From Prosopocoilus inquinatus (taxonomy: Eukaryota > Arthropoda > Insecta > Coleoptera > Lucanidae): a stretch of DNA of 64,000 bases. Shown here in pieces: positions 31,732 to 42,790 of the stretch. Every line of letters begins with the position of its first letter. Position 1 is the stretch's first letter. The position numbers were made by a program, and so were the translations under genes. The stretch lies in the NCBI GenBank assembly GCA_036172665.1, contig CM069870.1:64790212-64854211 (forward strand), read 5' to 3'. A model generated the notes under the pieces. That model searched no databases, was not told the DNA's origin, and was given only the letters and a program-made list of their open reading frames with translations.

Positions 31732-32141
31732 CTCCTAACCACAAAAAGTTTATAAAATAGCGACATCTTACTATCGCTTTTTGACCTAACATTGCAGTAG
31801 GATAGACAAATTGAAGCGGGATTTGCTCCTAATGAGTCCCCCATGCAAGGCGTCCATGCTTGCTGTCAAGGCATAATGAAAAATTTTTCTCAAAAAGTTT
31901 GTTTAAGAACTAGATACGTATTTCAGCAGTTATGCTGCCATCTTCAGTAGATGCCTTCTTCTTGATCACAAGAGAAGTCTTTTTTTTCCTTCAGTAGATG
32001 CCTTCTTCTTGATCACAAGAGAAGTGATCACTTCTCTTGATCACAAGAAGGAATGATTACTTCTCTTGTGATCAAGAAGAAGGCATCTACTAAAAAAAAA
32101 ATACATATCTAGTTTTTAAACAAACTTTTTGTGGTTAGGAG
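31732..32141. mobile_element. Multi-layer foldback element
   Basis: Three nested inverted pairs: CTCCTAACCACAAAAAGTTT (31732-31751) with its exact reverse complement at 32122-32141; a CAAAAAGTTTGTTTAAGAAC arm near 31891-31923 with 32098-32131; and CAGTAGATGCCTTCTTCTTG continuing to GAAGT (about 31992-32028) with its reverse complement at about 32056-32090. The last arm has an additional direct copy at about 31940-31977. The left interior also carries a reversed segment of dispersed family 2. The innermost part would form a long hairpin. Confidence 0.8.
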
Positions 32142-32218
32142 GTTAAGTACATTTAAACCTGTCAATTGTTTTGGGATTATATCGATAACGTAGTTTCAAA
32201 TACAAAATTATCACACGT

Positions 32219-32363
32219 AATACGATGAATAGTCAAGGTTATGTCGATTATTTTTGTGGTGATGCTACGAATGTCAACAGCGCAGGTAATTATATTCAAT
32301 TGGACAGCGCCGTTGACATGAGTTGCAAAAATTATCTGCATAACATTGACTACTCATCGTATT
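32219..32363. mobile_element. Foldback element with ~60-bp arms
   Basis: AATACGATGAATAGTCAAGG at 32219 pairs with the sequence ending TGACTACTCATCGTATT at 32363. The arms include GATTATTTTTG and TGTCAACAGCGC against GCGCCGTTGACA, and the loop is about 23 bases. A target duplication is not clear. Confidence 0.75.
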
Positions 32364-32458
32364 CGGAATACTATTTAATCAATCAAATCCTTTAATTCCG
32401 TTTTACACAAATTAAGCAAATTAAATAAACATTTCCGTTTGTTTAAAATTATCTCTTA

Positions 32459-32584
32459 CGCCCGGTTTTTCCATCACAGTAACTTTAAGCTTCGTTTTAT
32501 TCCCATGGTAATGATTGTAAGGACAATTGCTTCCATAGGAATAAAACGGAGCTTAAAATTAAACCCCAATTGAAAAGCTGGCAC
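32459..32584. mobile_element. MITE with TTA flanks, left member of a pair
   Basis: CGCCCGGTTTTTCCATCACA at 32459 pairs imperfectly with the sequence ending GAAAAGCTGGCAC at 32584. Inner arms match better (AAGCTTCGTTTTATTCC against GGAATAAAACGGAGCTT). TTA precedes it (32456-32458) and follows it (32585-32587), the latter shared with the next element. Confidence 0.7.
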
Positions 32585-32587
32585 TTA

Positions 32588-32712
32588 GGCCCAGTTTTAC
32601 AATGACGGTTTAACTTTGAGCCGAAGCTTAAATCCCTCACAATTGTTGAAATAATCGTTGCTAAGGGTTTAAGCCTCAGCTCAAAGTTGAGCCTCATTTG
32701 TAAAACTGGACC
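32588..32712. mobile_element. MITE with TTA flanks, right member of a pair
   Basis: GGCCCAGTTTTACAATGACG at 32588 pairs with the sequence ending TTTGTAAAACTGGACC at 32712, with arms of about 55 bases through GCTTAAATCCCT and AGGGTTTAAGCC. TTA lies on both sides (32585-32587 and 32713-32715). It probably inserted into the TTA of its left neighbour. Confidence 0.85.
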
Positions 32713-33650
32713 TTAAAGTACTAGTAGTTACAATATTCGTTGTAATTTGTTTGAGTACAATTACCACTGCAATTTTTTTGTCACCATGGAAATGATTAAA
32801 ATTAAATTTTTTCGTTGGCCAAGTCCACCCTCGTCTGACTATAGGAAAATTTGTATCACTTTAAAGTATGGGTCAGGGGGTGTGAAAGACAAGGAAAAAT
32901 TAAAGTTGATTTCTCAACATTCAGATGACGCTAGCCATATCAAGAAATTCTAGTAACTTTATTTTCGTTATGTTATTGTAATTTACTTCCGGGTTATAAA
33001 TTTAGTTTTTACTCCAGTCAAAAGAAGCGCTAAGATAATTTCCTGTAGTTCGTTGCCAAGCGACTCCTGTTTTGAAAATGTCAAAATCAGTGAAAATGTG
33101 ATCATTAAAAAAATTAATTTGCGGAATTTCTTCAAGATTTCGATTTCTCATATTTATTGTTATTGGAGGTCGTTCCAAATGTTAGTTATCGTTTGGTTTT
33201 GCTGTTGCGTTTCACATTTCCTATCAAAAAAAGGTCAAATACGTGGATTTCTAATTAAGCAAAGAGCAAGTTGTAAGTGTGTCATTTTCCCAATTCAAAT
33301 AATTTTAGAAAACATGAAAATTTGTACAGTTTTTATGAAACTTTTGGGGAAACAGAGGCGTCGAAATATTGTGGAAAGCTTATCGAGTTTGCGACACACC
33401 TACATTCTGACAATTGTGATAGACAACCAGAAACACTACAGTTACATTAATTCTGAATGCTAGACCGACAGAAAGTTTACCAAGTATTAAACTGACTACC
33501 AGAAATAGCGATTTAAGCAAATCATCGATTATTCTTTCCAAAAATGCCATTTTTAATACTTTTCTGGAATAATTGTAAATGTCAGTGTCAGTCACGTACG
33601 TAAAATGAACAAAAAAATCATTAATTATTTATTTATTTCCATATTTTTCC

Positions 33651-34110
33651 AAATGCGTGCGTATTAAATTAGGAACGAATGCAGAATATCATGTAACTAT
33701 TTTACAACGAATTCGAATATCCCGCGCTTTCCTAAATTTAAATTTTTAGAAAAAGTTTTTTTTTTCATTGTTTTTTTTTAATAGCAAGCATAGCCGCCTT
33801 GCATGGGATGATTTATTATCTAGCAAAGTGGCTTCAATTTGTCAATCCTAATGCAATGTTAGTTCAAAAAGCGAACGTAGGATGTCGCTATTTAAACTAT
33901 TTGATATTAATGCCCTTGATCTAATTTCTAGGTACATACATACATTGCAAGCTTGACGAATGCTTTCATTACATAATGCTGTACGTATTTTGTGTTTTTC
34001 ATAAGTCAAATGCGTGCGTATTAAATTAGGAACGAATGCAGAATATCATGTAACTATTTTACAACGAATTCGAATATCCCGCGCTTTCCTAAATTTAAAT
34101 TTTTAGAAAA
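33651..34110. repeat. 103-bp exact direct repeats flanking a 254-bp insert
   Basis: AAATGCGTGCGTATTAAATT begins at 33651 and again at 34008. Both copies run 103 bases without a difference that I can see, ending TTTTTAGAAAA at 33753 and 34110. The insert between them (33754-34007) is a near-copy of 36183-36437. The layout is a 357-bp tandem duplication, not a normal target duplication. Confidence 0.88.
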
Positions 34111-34345
34111 TTTTGTTGCAAAATCCTTGCTTGGGGCTTCGTCACCAGAATGTCAGGTCAGAAAGCGATCGTAGGATGTCGCTGTTAAATTTTTAGAGCG
34201 ACATCTGAAAGTTGAGAAGGAAAATTGCGATTTTTGTGGAGGGGAAAGTATACCCAAAACTTTACACAGACTCGGCTATCTCCAACTGAGGTGATAGGTG
34301 CCCAAGTTGTTGGATAATGAATAATGACAGATGAATTAAAAAGTC

Positions 34346-35122
34346 GTGAAAGTTTCTGGAATTTTGTTCTTTCTATTTCTGATAGAGAAAATAGTTTCTA
34401 AATCTTTTGACAATTCAAGCAAAATAATAGCAGGATACGATTGCCGAGCGGATCAGCATCCTTATTCTGTCCTTATATTAAGGGATGATGGCACGGGCTG
34501 TGGTGGTACGCTTCTTAATCCAACTTGGGTTTTGACGGCGGCTCATTGTTTCGATCCGGATATACACAGGACAGTTTATGGCACAGTTCACTTTTACAGC
34601 GGTATGTCATCTTTGGAAGAGATACAAGAGAACTCGTCTAATGTACAAGTAAGCGAAGCTGATGCATTCTACATTCATCCCTCGTACGTCAATGGTTCAC
34701 ACGTGAATGACATCGCATTAATAAAACTGAAGACGGAAATTGCGCGAAGTAAATACGTCACGCTCTCTTTCAATCGCAATACTTCGTCCTTGATAAAGTC
34801 CTGTGGGAACTGTACGATCATGGGTTTCGGGAAACCTCCAGGAATGCTATTTCTAGATAAACATTTCAAGTGCCCCCATGTATCACTAATCGACGATGCA
34901 GTATGTTACTTAGTTTATAAAGGATTAACTCACTGGTGTACAATAGACAATACCTCAGGCAAAAATCAAGATGTTTGTCCTGAGGATTCGGGAGGTCCGC
35001 TTATGTGCAATGGTAACCAAATCGGTATAACGCGATCCGGACGTGGGACAGGAGAACCTTCCAGGTTTACTAAAGTTTATCTCTACGAAGATTTTATAAG
35101 GCGTACAATTAGGAATAAATAG
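34346..35122 (+). pseudogene. Trypsin-like serine protease paralogue, start lost, Gly193 to Glu
   Basis: Aligned without gaps to the protease at 26787 and about three-quarters identical over 258 residues. Signal segment, propeptide (KSFDNSSK), IIAGYDC, His67, Asp122, Ser215 and Asp209 are kept. Two changes argue against activity. The codon matching the sister's ATG is GTG; an in-frame TAA lies three codons upstream, and the next in-frame ATG (residue 87) falls after the catalytic His. The residue two before the catalytic Ser (Gly193, chymotrypsin numbering, oxyanion hole) is Glu: CPEDSGGP instead of CAGDSGGP, a single G-to-A change at 34983. There are no internal stops. An upstream exon could supply a start, but no splice acceptor is evident. 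Confidence 0.88.
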
Positions 35123-35501
35123 GAATGAATGTGACAGTTCCAGCGTATTGTTTGACGATAGTAATTGTTTATATTTGTTTCATACATTAAAAAAATGTAC
35201 TTCGTTTGTTATAATCCGACCTGTGCTGTGATTTTAAGATTTTCACAGGGGTAAATGTAAATCATTGCGATGACAAAGAGATTGACATGTTTATTAAAAC
35301 TTAACCCTATTTTATTGGAAATATCCACATTTTATAATTTCGAAATAGATCTCGTAAAAGTGAAATTTATCCCATCGTTGACTTGAAAAACCATTATAAC
35401 ATAGTGCAAAAACAGGTGTTTCCATTTCTTAGGCCTCACTAGTAAGTTGTATTTCGGCAACATGCCTCGCCAACCGTACCGAATTTATCGAATCTTTGTA
35501 T

Positions 35502-35534
35502 TGAATCTGTACAATACAGTATTGTACAGATTCA
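35502..35534. repeat. 33-base palindrome
   Basis: TGAATCTGTACAATAC, one central A, then GTATTGTACAGATTCA. The arms are exact reverse complements of 16 bases. Confidence 0.92.
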
Positions 35535-36075
35535 AATGAAATCAAATTTATTGAATCCTACCTATTTATTTGAATTGAATGACCTACTTTAATTTGCGTA
35601 AGCTTTGCATAAGGCGTTGTTGGTTTTGAGAGAAGCAAAAGACCAACAAAATCAATTTACTCCTAAGACTTTTGTTAGATGCTAAATTTTAAGCAACAAA
35701 GATTTTATTCTATCTAAACTCACCATCGCCGATCGTGGATATACTTTATTACGTATACTTTATTTAAATTTAAAATAAATTAGGAGAACTGTCTGATTAA
35801 AAAAAAGAGAATTTAGAATTTTGAAAAAAATTGACGACCCGTGATACGCAAATTAAATTATATTCGGACTCGAAGAAGTACTTTTCTAGATAACAGGAGT
35901 TCGTGCTCCGGGCAACTATCTTGTCGAATTCTAATCTGATCAGAGAAGTTACCTATTTATTTGAATTAAATGAGCATTGCATTAGGTGTTAGTATTGAAA
36001 AAACCTTATTCTGACTTATTCTATTTTTTCTGGTATCAAGGTTCGAACCTAGATCAAGGTACAAGGGATATTAAT

Positions 36076-36187
36076 GCCAAAAACTTTTGTGGCAAATCGT
36101 TTTTGATTGCAATGAATCCCTCGAGAAACCTTTGTACAGCTGTTTCACTGCAATCAAAAACGAAACGATTTGCTACAAAGGTTTTTT
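36076..36187. repeat. Hairpin made from family 2 sequence
   Basis: AAACTTTTGTGGCAAATCGT and TTTTGATTGCA on the left pair with TGCAATCAAAAACG and ACGATTTGCTACAAAGGTTT on the right, over about 35 bases each. The loop holds the ACAGCTGTTTCA segment of family 2. A 122-codon open frame reads across it but is repeat DNA. Confidence 0.75.
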
Positions 36188-36437
36188 TCTTAATTTTCAT
36201 TGTTTTTTTGATAGCAAGCATGGCCGCCTTGCATGGGATGATTTATTATCTAGCAAACTGGCTTCAATTTGTCAATCCTAATGCAATGTTAGTTCAAAAA
36301 GCGAACGTAGGATGTCGCTATGTAAACTATTTGATATTAATGTCGTTGATCTAATTTCTCGGTACATACATACATTGCAAGCTTGACGAGTGCTTTCGTT
36401 ACATAATGCTGTACGTATTTTGTGTTTTTCAATAAGT
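36183..36437. repeat. Near-identical copy of 33754-34007
   Basis: Both contain GCCGCCTTGCATGGGATGAT, CAATTTGTCAATCCTAATGC, AAGCGAACGTAGGATGTCGC and GCTGTACGTATTTTGTGTTT in the same order with only a few mismatches. The pair flanks the second protease at roughly equal distances. Confidence 0.88.
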
Positions 36438-36439
36438 CA

Positions 36440-37050
36440 TGACACGAGTTTTAATTTAATAAAATATCCCAATTAAATAAAGTATAGTGAATTATAAAAG
36501 ATAATCATAAGAATCTGGATTCTTACACACTTCTTCCCATTTGGATTCATAGTAAGAGGTGGAAATCGGACGTTACATTTGCTATGCAAAAGTGTCCTTA
36601 ATTGAGTGCGTATTTAGGGTTAATATTGCAACTTTTGAGGCTCGACTCCGACTCATTTCATTCTGACCTTGTACGCGTTACGATTTTTTTTTTAATCTGA
36701 GGTGGCTGCCTAACCCTAAGTTCATTATAATATTATGTAATCGCAACTTAATTTTTAGATCTCTGCGTACTGAATATCAGAACCTTTACAAAGTGACTAA
36801 TCACAGTTCACATGATAAAGTAACTCATAAATTACGAAAGCAAAACGAAAATCTAAGAAGTGAATAACAAAATGTATAAGTTATTAAAAAATAAGTAACA
36901 AAGTAACAAACCAACAAAAGAGAACCACGTTAGTAACAAAAATAAAAAGGAAATTGGTGAAGGTAAAGCGACTGAAACTAAGAGGATAATTTTCGGTGTT
37001 GTTTTTTTTTTTTTTACAAAGAGGAAATTTCGTGTTTATCAAGCCGTTTA
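36440..37050. repeat. Dispersed repeat family 3, copy A, in AT-rich DNA
   Basis: About 36640-36800 matches 46500-46690. Shared words are CTTAACCCTGAG or CCTAACCCTAAG, ATCGCAA.TTAATTT, and CTCTGCGTAC.GAATATC.GAACCTTTACA. The left part (36545-36630, TTTGCTATGCAAAA..TCC.TAATTGAGTGC) also matches 43395, 44255, 44757 and 45625. Confidence 0.6.
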
Positions 37051-37059
37051 TTAGAAGGT

Positions 37060-37680
37060 ATAGTTTAATTTAGTTTGCGCTTTTAACGACCTCATCTTGC
37101 GCAGCCGGCATCAAAGAAGGTCGGGATTATTACATTAATTAACAATGCCCGGAGGTAATGTTTGGTTTTCCTCCGCGATTCTTTGATCTCCTCAAAGCGC
37201 GATAATTCAGTTTTCTGCGTTATTAATTTTTTCATGCACATGGTCGCTTGGATGCAGTGCACAGGCCAAAGTTAATTTTGAGTTTTGTACTTAAATGGTA
37301 CTTAATTTTCTAACTTAGGTAGACGTTCTAAATTTGTTGTAATTAAATAAAACTCTACGCAGCTTATTCGGTTTTCCCGAGCCGCCTGAAAAATATTAGT
37401 TTCTCTGTTCGTACATGACGCCCGACGAATTTTTATAGACACGGCCATAAATTTGCGCGCCGCCGCCGCCACCGAGCCACCCCCGACTGCCAAAATTGAT
37501 CACCGCCGGAATAAACACGAAACTTCAGATTGTGTTTGCCAACGAAGTTTTTCTTCCGAGGGGGGGCGCGATATTTTTCCTTTCGCCTTTGCGCGCGAGT
37601 GAAATCGACCCGATTAGTAACCGGAGAAGGTATCGAAAGCAAATTCCGGGGGCGAACATTTCGGCAGGCGGCTTATAAAC
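37060..37680. other. GC-elevated unique block, candidate conserved non-coding DNA
   Basis: It includes CGCGCCGCCGCCGCCACCG near 37457 and GGGGGGGCGCGATA near 37560, with unique CG-containing sequence on both sides and ATTAATTAAC near 37135. Overlapping open frames on three frames are typical of GC-rich non-coding DNA. No domain is recognised. Confidence 0.38.
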
Positions 37681-39519
37681 TTGCCAACTAACTTTAAAGC
37701 TTTAATTAAGCTGAGGGCTTCATAATTAATGAGTATCGTTTGCAGATACTAAAAGAGGCACTTCCTACTTATTTAAAATTAACATTTTTCTTTTTGCATT
37801 CTTTAAAACCCAACAAGACATTTAAATCGAAGGATTTGCAATATCCTGTTTTGCAGTCGACTTACAAAATTACGGTCTTTAAGAATTTGTTTCGCATTTT
37901 AATGCCCCCCTTAAATAGGATCGTCGAAAAGACGGGGTTTACGATTCTCTTTTACGTCGAAAGAATTATGTCCACGCTTTTTTTTGCTTTTCTCCTTGCG
38001 AAACTCGATAACGTCGAACGACAGCCGGAACAAAAGTTCGGGGCCAGATTAAATTAAAAGTTTCCGAGTATCAATCAGACTTGTCGGGCGCTCTTCGACG
38101 ACGGAATTGTGTTTATCTGTATTTACATAAAGACATTCCGAGGGATGTAAATGTAGGTATAAAATATTGTGAATTATGGCAGGCAGGGGATTCATATTTT
38201 ACGTTTCGGGCGTGTGAGTATTTTTTAAGCAAAATTTATGTTTGTTTGATAATTACGCCCACTTTCTTCATCATCTACATATTGCTATGTAGTGGGTCTG
38301 CCTGGTAGCTCCTTTTGTCCTTTTCAAAACACAGGGTTTTAGACTCTGAAGGGCTGGAAACCCTCCAACTCTTGTTGTAGATGACCAAAAGACTTATTTA
38401 CTTTACACGCGTGAGAACCCGGAATTCATGATAGCTAGGTTCACAGTGTTCACACCTCTTGTGTGAGTTTGATTTTCGTTTTGCGCACAACTATCTAATG
38501 GGCTGTGTTTGCACTTGGTGCACCAATTAAACACCTGGAACTCGGAATTCCGTTTTCAAATTGCCTGTTTAAAGAATTCGTTTAAATACTGGAGGCAAAA
38601 ATTTCTATTTTTTCCAATAACAATAATGTGTGACGGCTTGCGCCAAGCCACCCGATTGTTATCGTGGTTAAATTTTTTGATTAAACTTTGTTTTATGCGG
38701 CCTGAATGCTGATGATGATGACGTTGATGTAATCCTGGTCTCAATTCCAGATATTGTCTCCAATAAAATTCACTTTCAACTTTAAACATGTATTGTAACT
38801 AATTCAGATATTAACCATACGTTTGCTTTTTATAGAGCTGTTTCCCCTTGGGATTCAGTTAAAATCTGTTCAGTTCCATCCCGCGTCCTCTTTTAAATCT
38901 CTTCTCTCACCACTAGTTTCGCCCCACTCAGTTGCTTCGGCACGTACCGCGCGCAACGACTCCATCTAGGGACATATTTTGGCTGCAAAATTTGAATGCC
39001 TAACATGTCAAAACAATCTAAATTTCAGTTGGTGCTGTGATATTTTATATGATGTTTACAAATATCTTGAAAAAATTTCAATATATGAACACTTAAGTAC
39101 ATATTTTTGATTAGTTTACAATTCAATCTGCTTATCTTAATATTTTCCTAATGTTAAAAACAAATTCTTTCAAAAAAATGTTTACAGTATTCCTGTCCTA
39201 ACTCAAATATATGGTTCAAACTTAACAAATCTTTACAATAATTTCAAAATTAAGATGAAAATGAAAAAACTTGTAATGTAGTTTAGATTAACTTTTTTTT
39301 GTCCATTTCATACTTTAAGACTGGAAGGATAATTTTCCTTCAAGATTTCTCACATTCCTTAAATTGCTTCATTATTTTGACCCTTATTTACCTGCTTGTT
39401 TCAATTCTTTTTATTTTCCGCTTTCTGTTTCGAGTTAGCGTCTATGACGTTCAATTTGCTAGCTGTTGGAATGCAAATACTATAAAACGATACGATAAAA
39501 TAAAAATTATTTCATATTA
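37681..39519. other. Intergenic DNA with no identified element
   Basis: Mixed sequence with moderate CG content at 38060-38560 and AT-rich DNA from 38980. Short open frames (37740-38057, 38509-38712, 39299-39520) have no domain or repeat support. A GATGATGATGACG run lies at about 38710. Confidence 0.45.
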
Positions 39520-40170
39520 AGAAGAAACTAAAGAGAACTGCAACAAACAACGAAAAAAAAAACAAAATAAGCAGACGGAAAACAAAAGATTAGCGATTTA
39601 CCTACGGCCTAAACCCATAGAGAACAAAAGAAAGCTTTTAATACAAAAATAAAATGTAAATAAATAAGAACAAACAAAAGACAGAGATCAAAAGGAAAAT
39701 CTAAGAATTTCGATACAATACGAAAAATCAACAATTAGTAAAAAAAAGAGAATTCAAACAAACAAAGCCAAAATATATTTTTTTTAATCATGGAACATAT
39801 ATATTCGATTTTTCTACAGCAGATCTAAAAGTAGAAATATAAAAAATAAATTAAAATGAATGAAAGCTATAACATACAAAAAGATGTAAATATAAAAAAA
39901 AAAACTAGACAGAGAGTAATAATCAAATTCAAATTTATTAATTTATTCATCAAACAATAATAAAAATGATGAAATTAAAAAAAAAAACACAATAGTTAAG
40001 AGAGAGTTGAAACAGTTAAGTACTAATTACAAAATTAAATAAATAAACGGAAAACAAAGGAAGCTCAACGATACTCGTCCCGCGAAGACTAAAATGAAAG
40101 TAAATACGAAGATTACTTTCATTTTAAATGAACGGAAAACAAAAGGCTGTCAATTATTTTAATGCTTTGT
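39520..40170. repeat. A-rich block with GGAAAACAAA motifs
   Basis: Purine-biased sequence in which GGAAAACAAA recurs (39577, 40040 and 40133). A 13-base hairpin (AAAATGAAAGTAA / TTACTTTCATTTT) lies at about 40091-40125. It resembles the other A-rich blocks in texture but lacks their GACGATCGC motif. Confidence 0.5.
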
Positions 40171-42459
40171 TTAATCTCGTTTATCTTTATTTATTTTAAT
40201 GTAATTATTAATTTTTTTTTAGGTTTTCTCTTTTGTTATGTGTCGGTTTAATATATTATAATGTCAAATACTCCACGGAAGAGTGGTTGGTCGACATTTT
40301 TTTTTGTCATTGTTTTGTAACAAAATTCGATTTTCATCTTTCGTGTTTTGATATCTTATCCACGTGTTTTACAGCTTTTTTTATGAATCATGTGATTTTT
40401 AAATACTTCATCCGAAGAGAAACGGTAACTATTTCTATTTTCATGTTATTACAGTTTTCATTTTTTTTTGTCATTCCTCAATTCGAAGCCAAGGGCAGAT
40501 TGTAAGGTTGAGTTCGAGCAGATCTGGTTACCCTCGCCTCGCTTAGTACCCAAAACGCTGTTCCAATCTTGACGGTGTCGTGCGAAGCATCATGGGAACC
40601 GTTTTCTTTCTTTGGAAGCAGTTGCAACACGGACAATTTACGGTCTTCCCTTCCGACGTCTCGAACTTCCATGAGAAAGCGTAAGATTTTTCCATCTCCT
40701 TTTTCCTTCTGGCAATGCGTTGCGTGACGTCACATCTCGGAGTGTGATTTTCGGGTTCGTCGCTGGTAATGTGCACGTACTTTGAGTTCTTATTGGGGTC
40801 AATTAAGCACTAACTATCAAGTAATTAAAATCTACAATAAATTGTCGCCTCACATTAGAAGAGAAAATTCGACAAAAGTGGTAAAATGGACTAAAAGTTT
40901 CCTAAAGCGTAACTGTTTCTATGTTTTGTGTATGTCAAATGTATGTTCAATGTTCGACCATTTTTTATAACTTTTGTTTAAAGAAAATATATATTATTAT
41001 TATTATTATTAAGGATTGCTTCAATATTTCTCTCTATTACGAGCTCTGCGGGAGGGATTTATTTGCCTGTGATATTTAGATTTGTTTTCCTTGTATTTTT
41101 TCTAGTTATGTTCTTTGTAATTTTCAGTCTAGTTGGCTCAAATTTCGTGAATTGTTTTTAATATTAGAGTGTTTCTCCATTTTCCTTTTTTTTATATTTC
41201 ACGATCATTTTGGTCCTGTGCGATACAGGTCATTTTTTTTAGATGCTAAAAGATTGTAAGCTACGCAAGAGTACTCGCGCCTATACACCGTGATTCAGAA
41301 ATGTTTCCAGATATTTTCAGGGTGAATAGAACATAGAAAAATAAGGTCACCTTTTTATATAATACCTTTTCCAAAACTGATTTCGTCAAAAATTTGTGAA
41401 GAAAATATTCTTTAGATTTTTTGGCACAAAAAAGGTTATCTTATTGCATTTCGATAAAGTCAACCGTTTTGGAGTAATTGAGGCTTAAATGTTAGTATAC
41501 ACCTGTTGACGCCTGTTGCGTAATGTTAATATTCCTGACAAAGCTATAAATCTATAGCGAAACGTTGAGTGTGTTCCCATCATATTTCTGTCCGGTTCGA
41601 GATTAAAAAAATTTGTACTTACAATTTTCATCAGACAAGAATCAACTTCAATCTAAAATTTAACTTTATTTCTTATTTATTCAATCACGGCGTATACCTA
41701 TTTTTACTAATAATTGTTCAGAGTAGCGCAGAGCAACAAAACTGGAGTCTTGAAACGTTGGTTTATTAAGCAATAGGATACAGCAGCGGCGGAATTCAGA
41801 AAATTCAGGAAACCTAGTTACAAGCAAATTATCTTAACAAAAATTTTATCAACAACCTACACACTTACGTTTTTTTATTTATGTAGGGTGCTTTGCTTAT
41901 GTGTTTGTAAGTATGAAAATATAATTGAAGTTTGTTCTTGTCCGATGAAAATAGTAACTTACTATGAAAATATACTTCAACAATATTTTTTTTTGTTGTA
42001 ACTGTCAGTCTAGTTGGTTGTAGATGTTAGATGATTGTAAGCTGCGCGAGAGTACTCACGCCAGTGCGTCGCATTGGGCCATGTAAAGTATAACACCTTT
42101 GATATTACTGTTATTGACAGCCCAATACGCTGTCACATACCATCTTGTTTGTCATAAATAACAGAAGATTTTGCTGAATCTGAATATCTGCCACATCTTT
42201 ATAATTAGTAAATTTTCTGCTCTCGATTGAACGAATGGATCTCACAGCTTAATGTAAAATATAAAATAAAAAATTGCCGTGGCCAACGCAACAATTAATT
42301 TCCCTTTCGGCAAGTGATTTATTGCAAATGTGTTCATAAATATTTCATTTGGGGCGCACAGGGGTAGCGTAAAACTTGCACGAGCAAGCACAAGCAAGCG
42401 TCCGCCGGCATGCAGAGGCGGAAAAAGAAAACACATCAGCATGTTATTTAGCTGCGCGT
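40171..42459. other. Intergenic DNA with a dispersed pair and a microsatellite
   Basis: A TTA microsatellite lies at about 40990-41011. The segment GATTGTAAGCTACGCAAGAGTACTCGCGCC at about 41253 recurs, slightly changed, at about 42033. A CG-richer stretch (40500-40790) contains the palindrome TGACGTCA near 40725 and a 77-codon minus frame with a CPCCNC motif, too little to call a gene. Confidence 0.45.
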
Positions 42460-42790
42460 TCATAATACGTCGGATTTATGTAAATATCGGAAACACGTAT
42501 GTTTAGATGGGGCCCTGTATCCGGGTGAGGGCGTAATTGCAGCCAACGAGGAGGCCCATACATAATTCAGCGGCCGAACAAGACGAAAACAAACCTGCGC
42601 GAGCAACAGCCCATTACGAATATATTGCCTAAATTATTAATAATATCGTAACGTCGACTTGCGTCGTGCTGCTTTAGTTAACATAATTTTTCTATTTTAT
42701 TAACGTCGCGATGGCGAACGGTTTTATGCATGCCATGATATCATAAGTGCCTCTCAGACAAATTTTGATTAATGTGGGCTATTAATCACT
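42460..42790. other. GC-elevated unique block, candidate conserved non-coding DNA
   Basis: Unique sequence with CG dinucleotides and AAATTATTAATAAT and ATTTTATTAACG cores, ending in an AT-rich transition. There is no coding frame. Texture alone suggests regulatory DNA. Confidence 0.38.

Noticed and set aside
33053..33463. 136-codon plus open frame upstream of the second protease
   Set aside because: Opens on TTG, has no domain, no paralogue, and an AT-rich composition like its surroundings.
36039..36055. GGTTCGAACCT resembling a tRNA T-arm
   Set aside because: No acceptor stem, D-arm or anticodon arm at the right spacing.
35986..36354. 122-codon plus open frame
   Set aside because: Runs through a hairpin and a repeat shared with 33.8 kb; the other copy is not open in this frame.
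40543..40776. 77-codon minus frame with a CPCCNC motif
   Set aside because: Too short and no consistent zinc-binding spacing or start context; kept as unexplained CG-richer DNA.
41289..41340. TACACCGTGATTCAGAAATG resembling a mariner terminus
   Set aside because: No inverted partner and no transposase sequence nearby.
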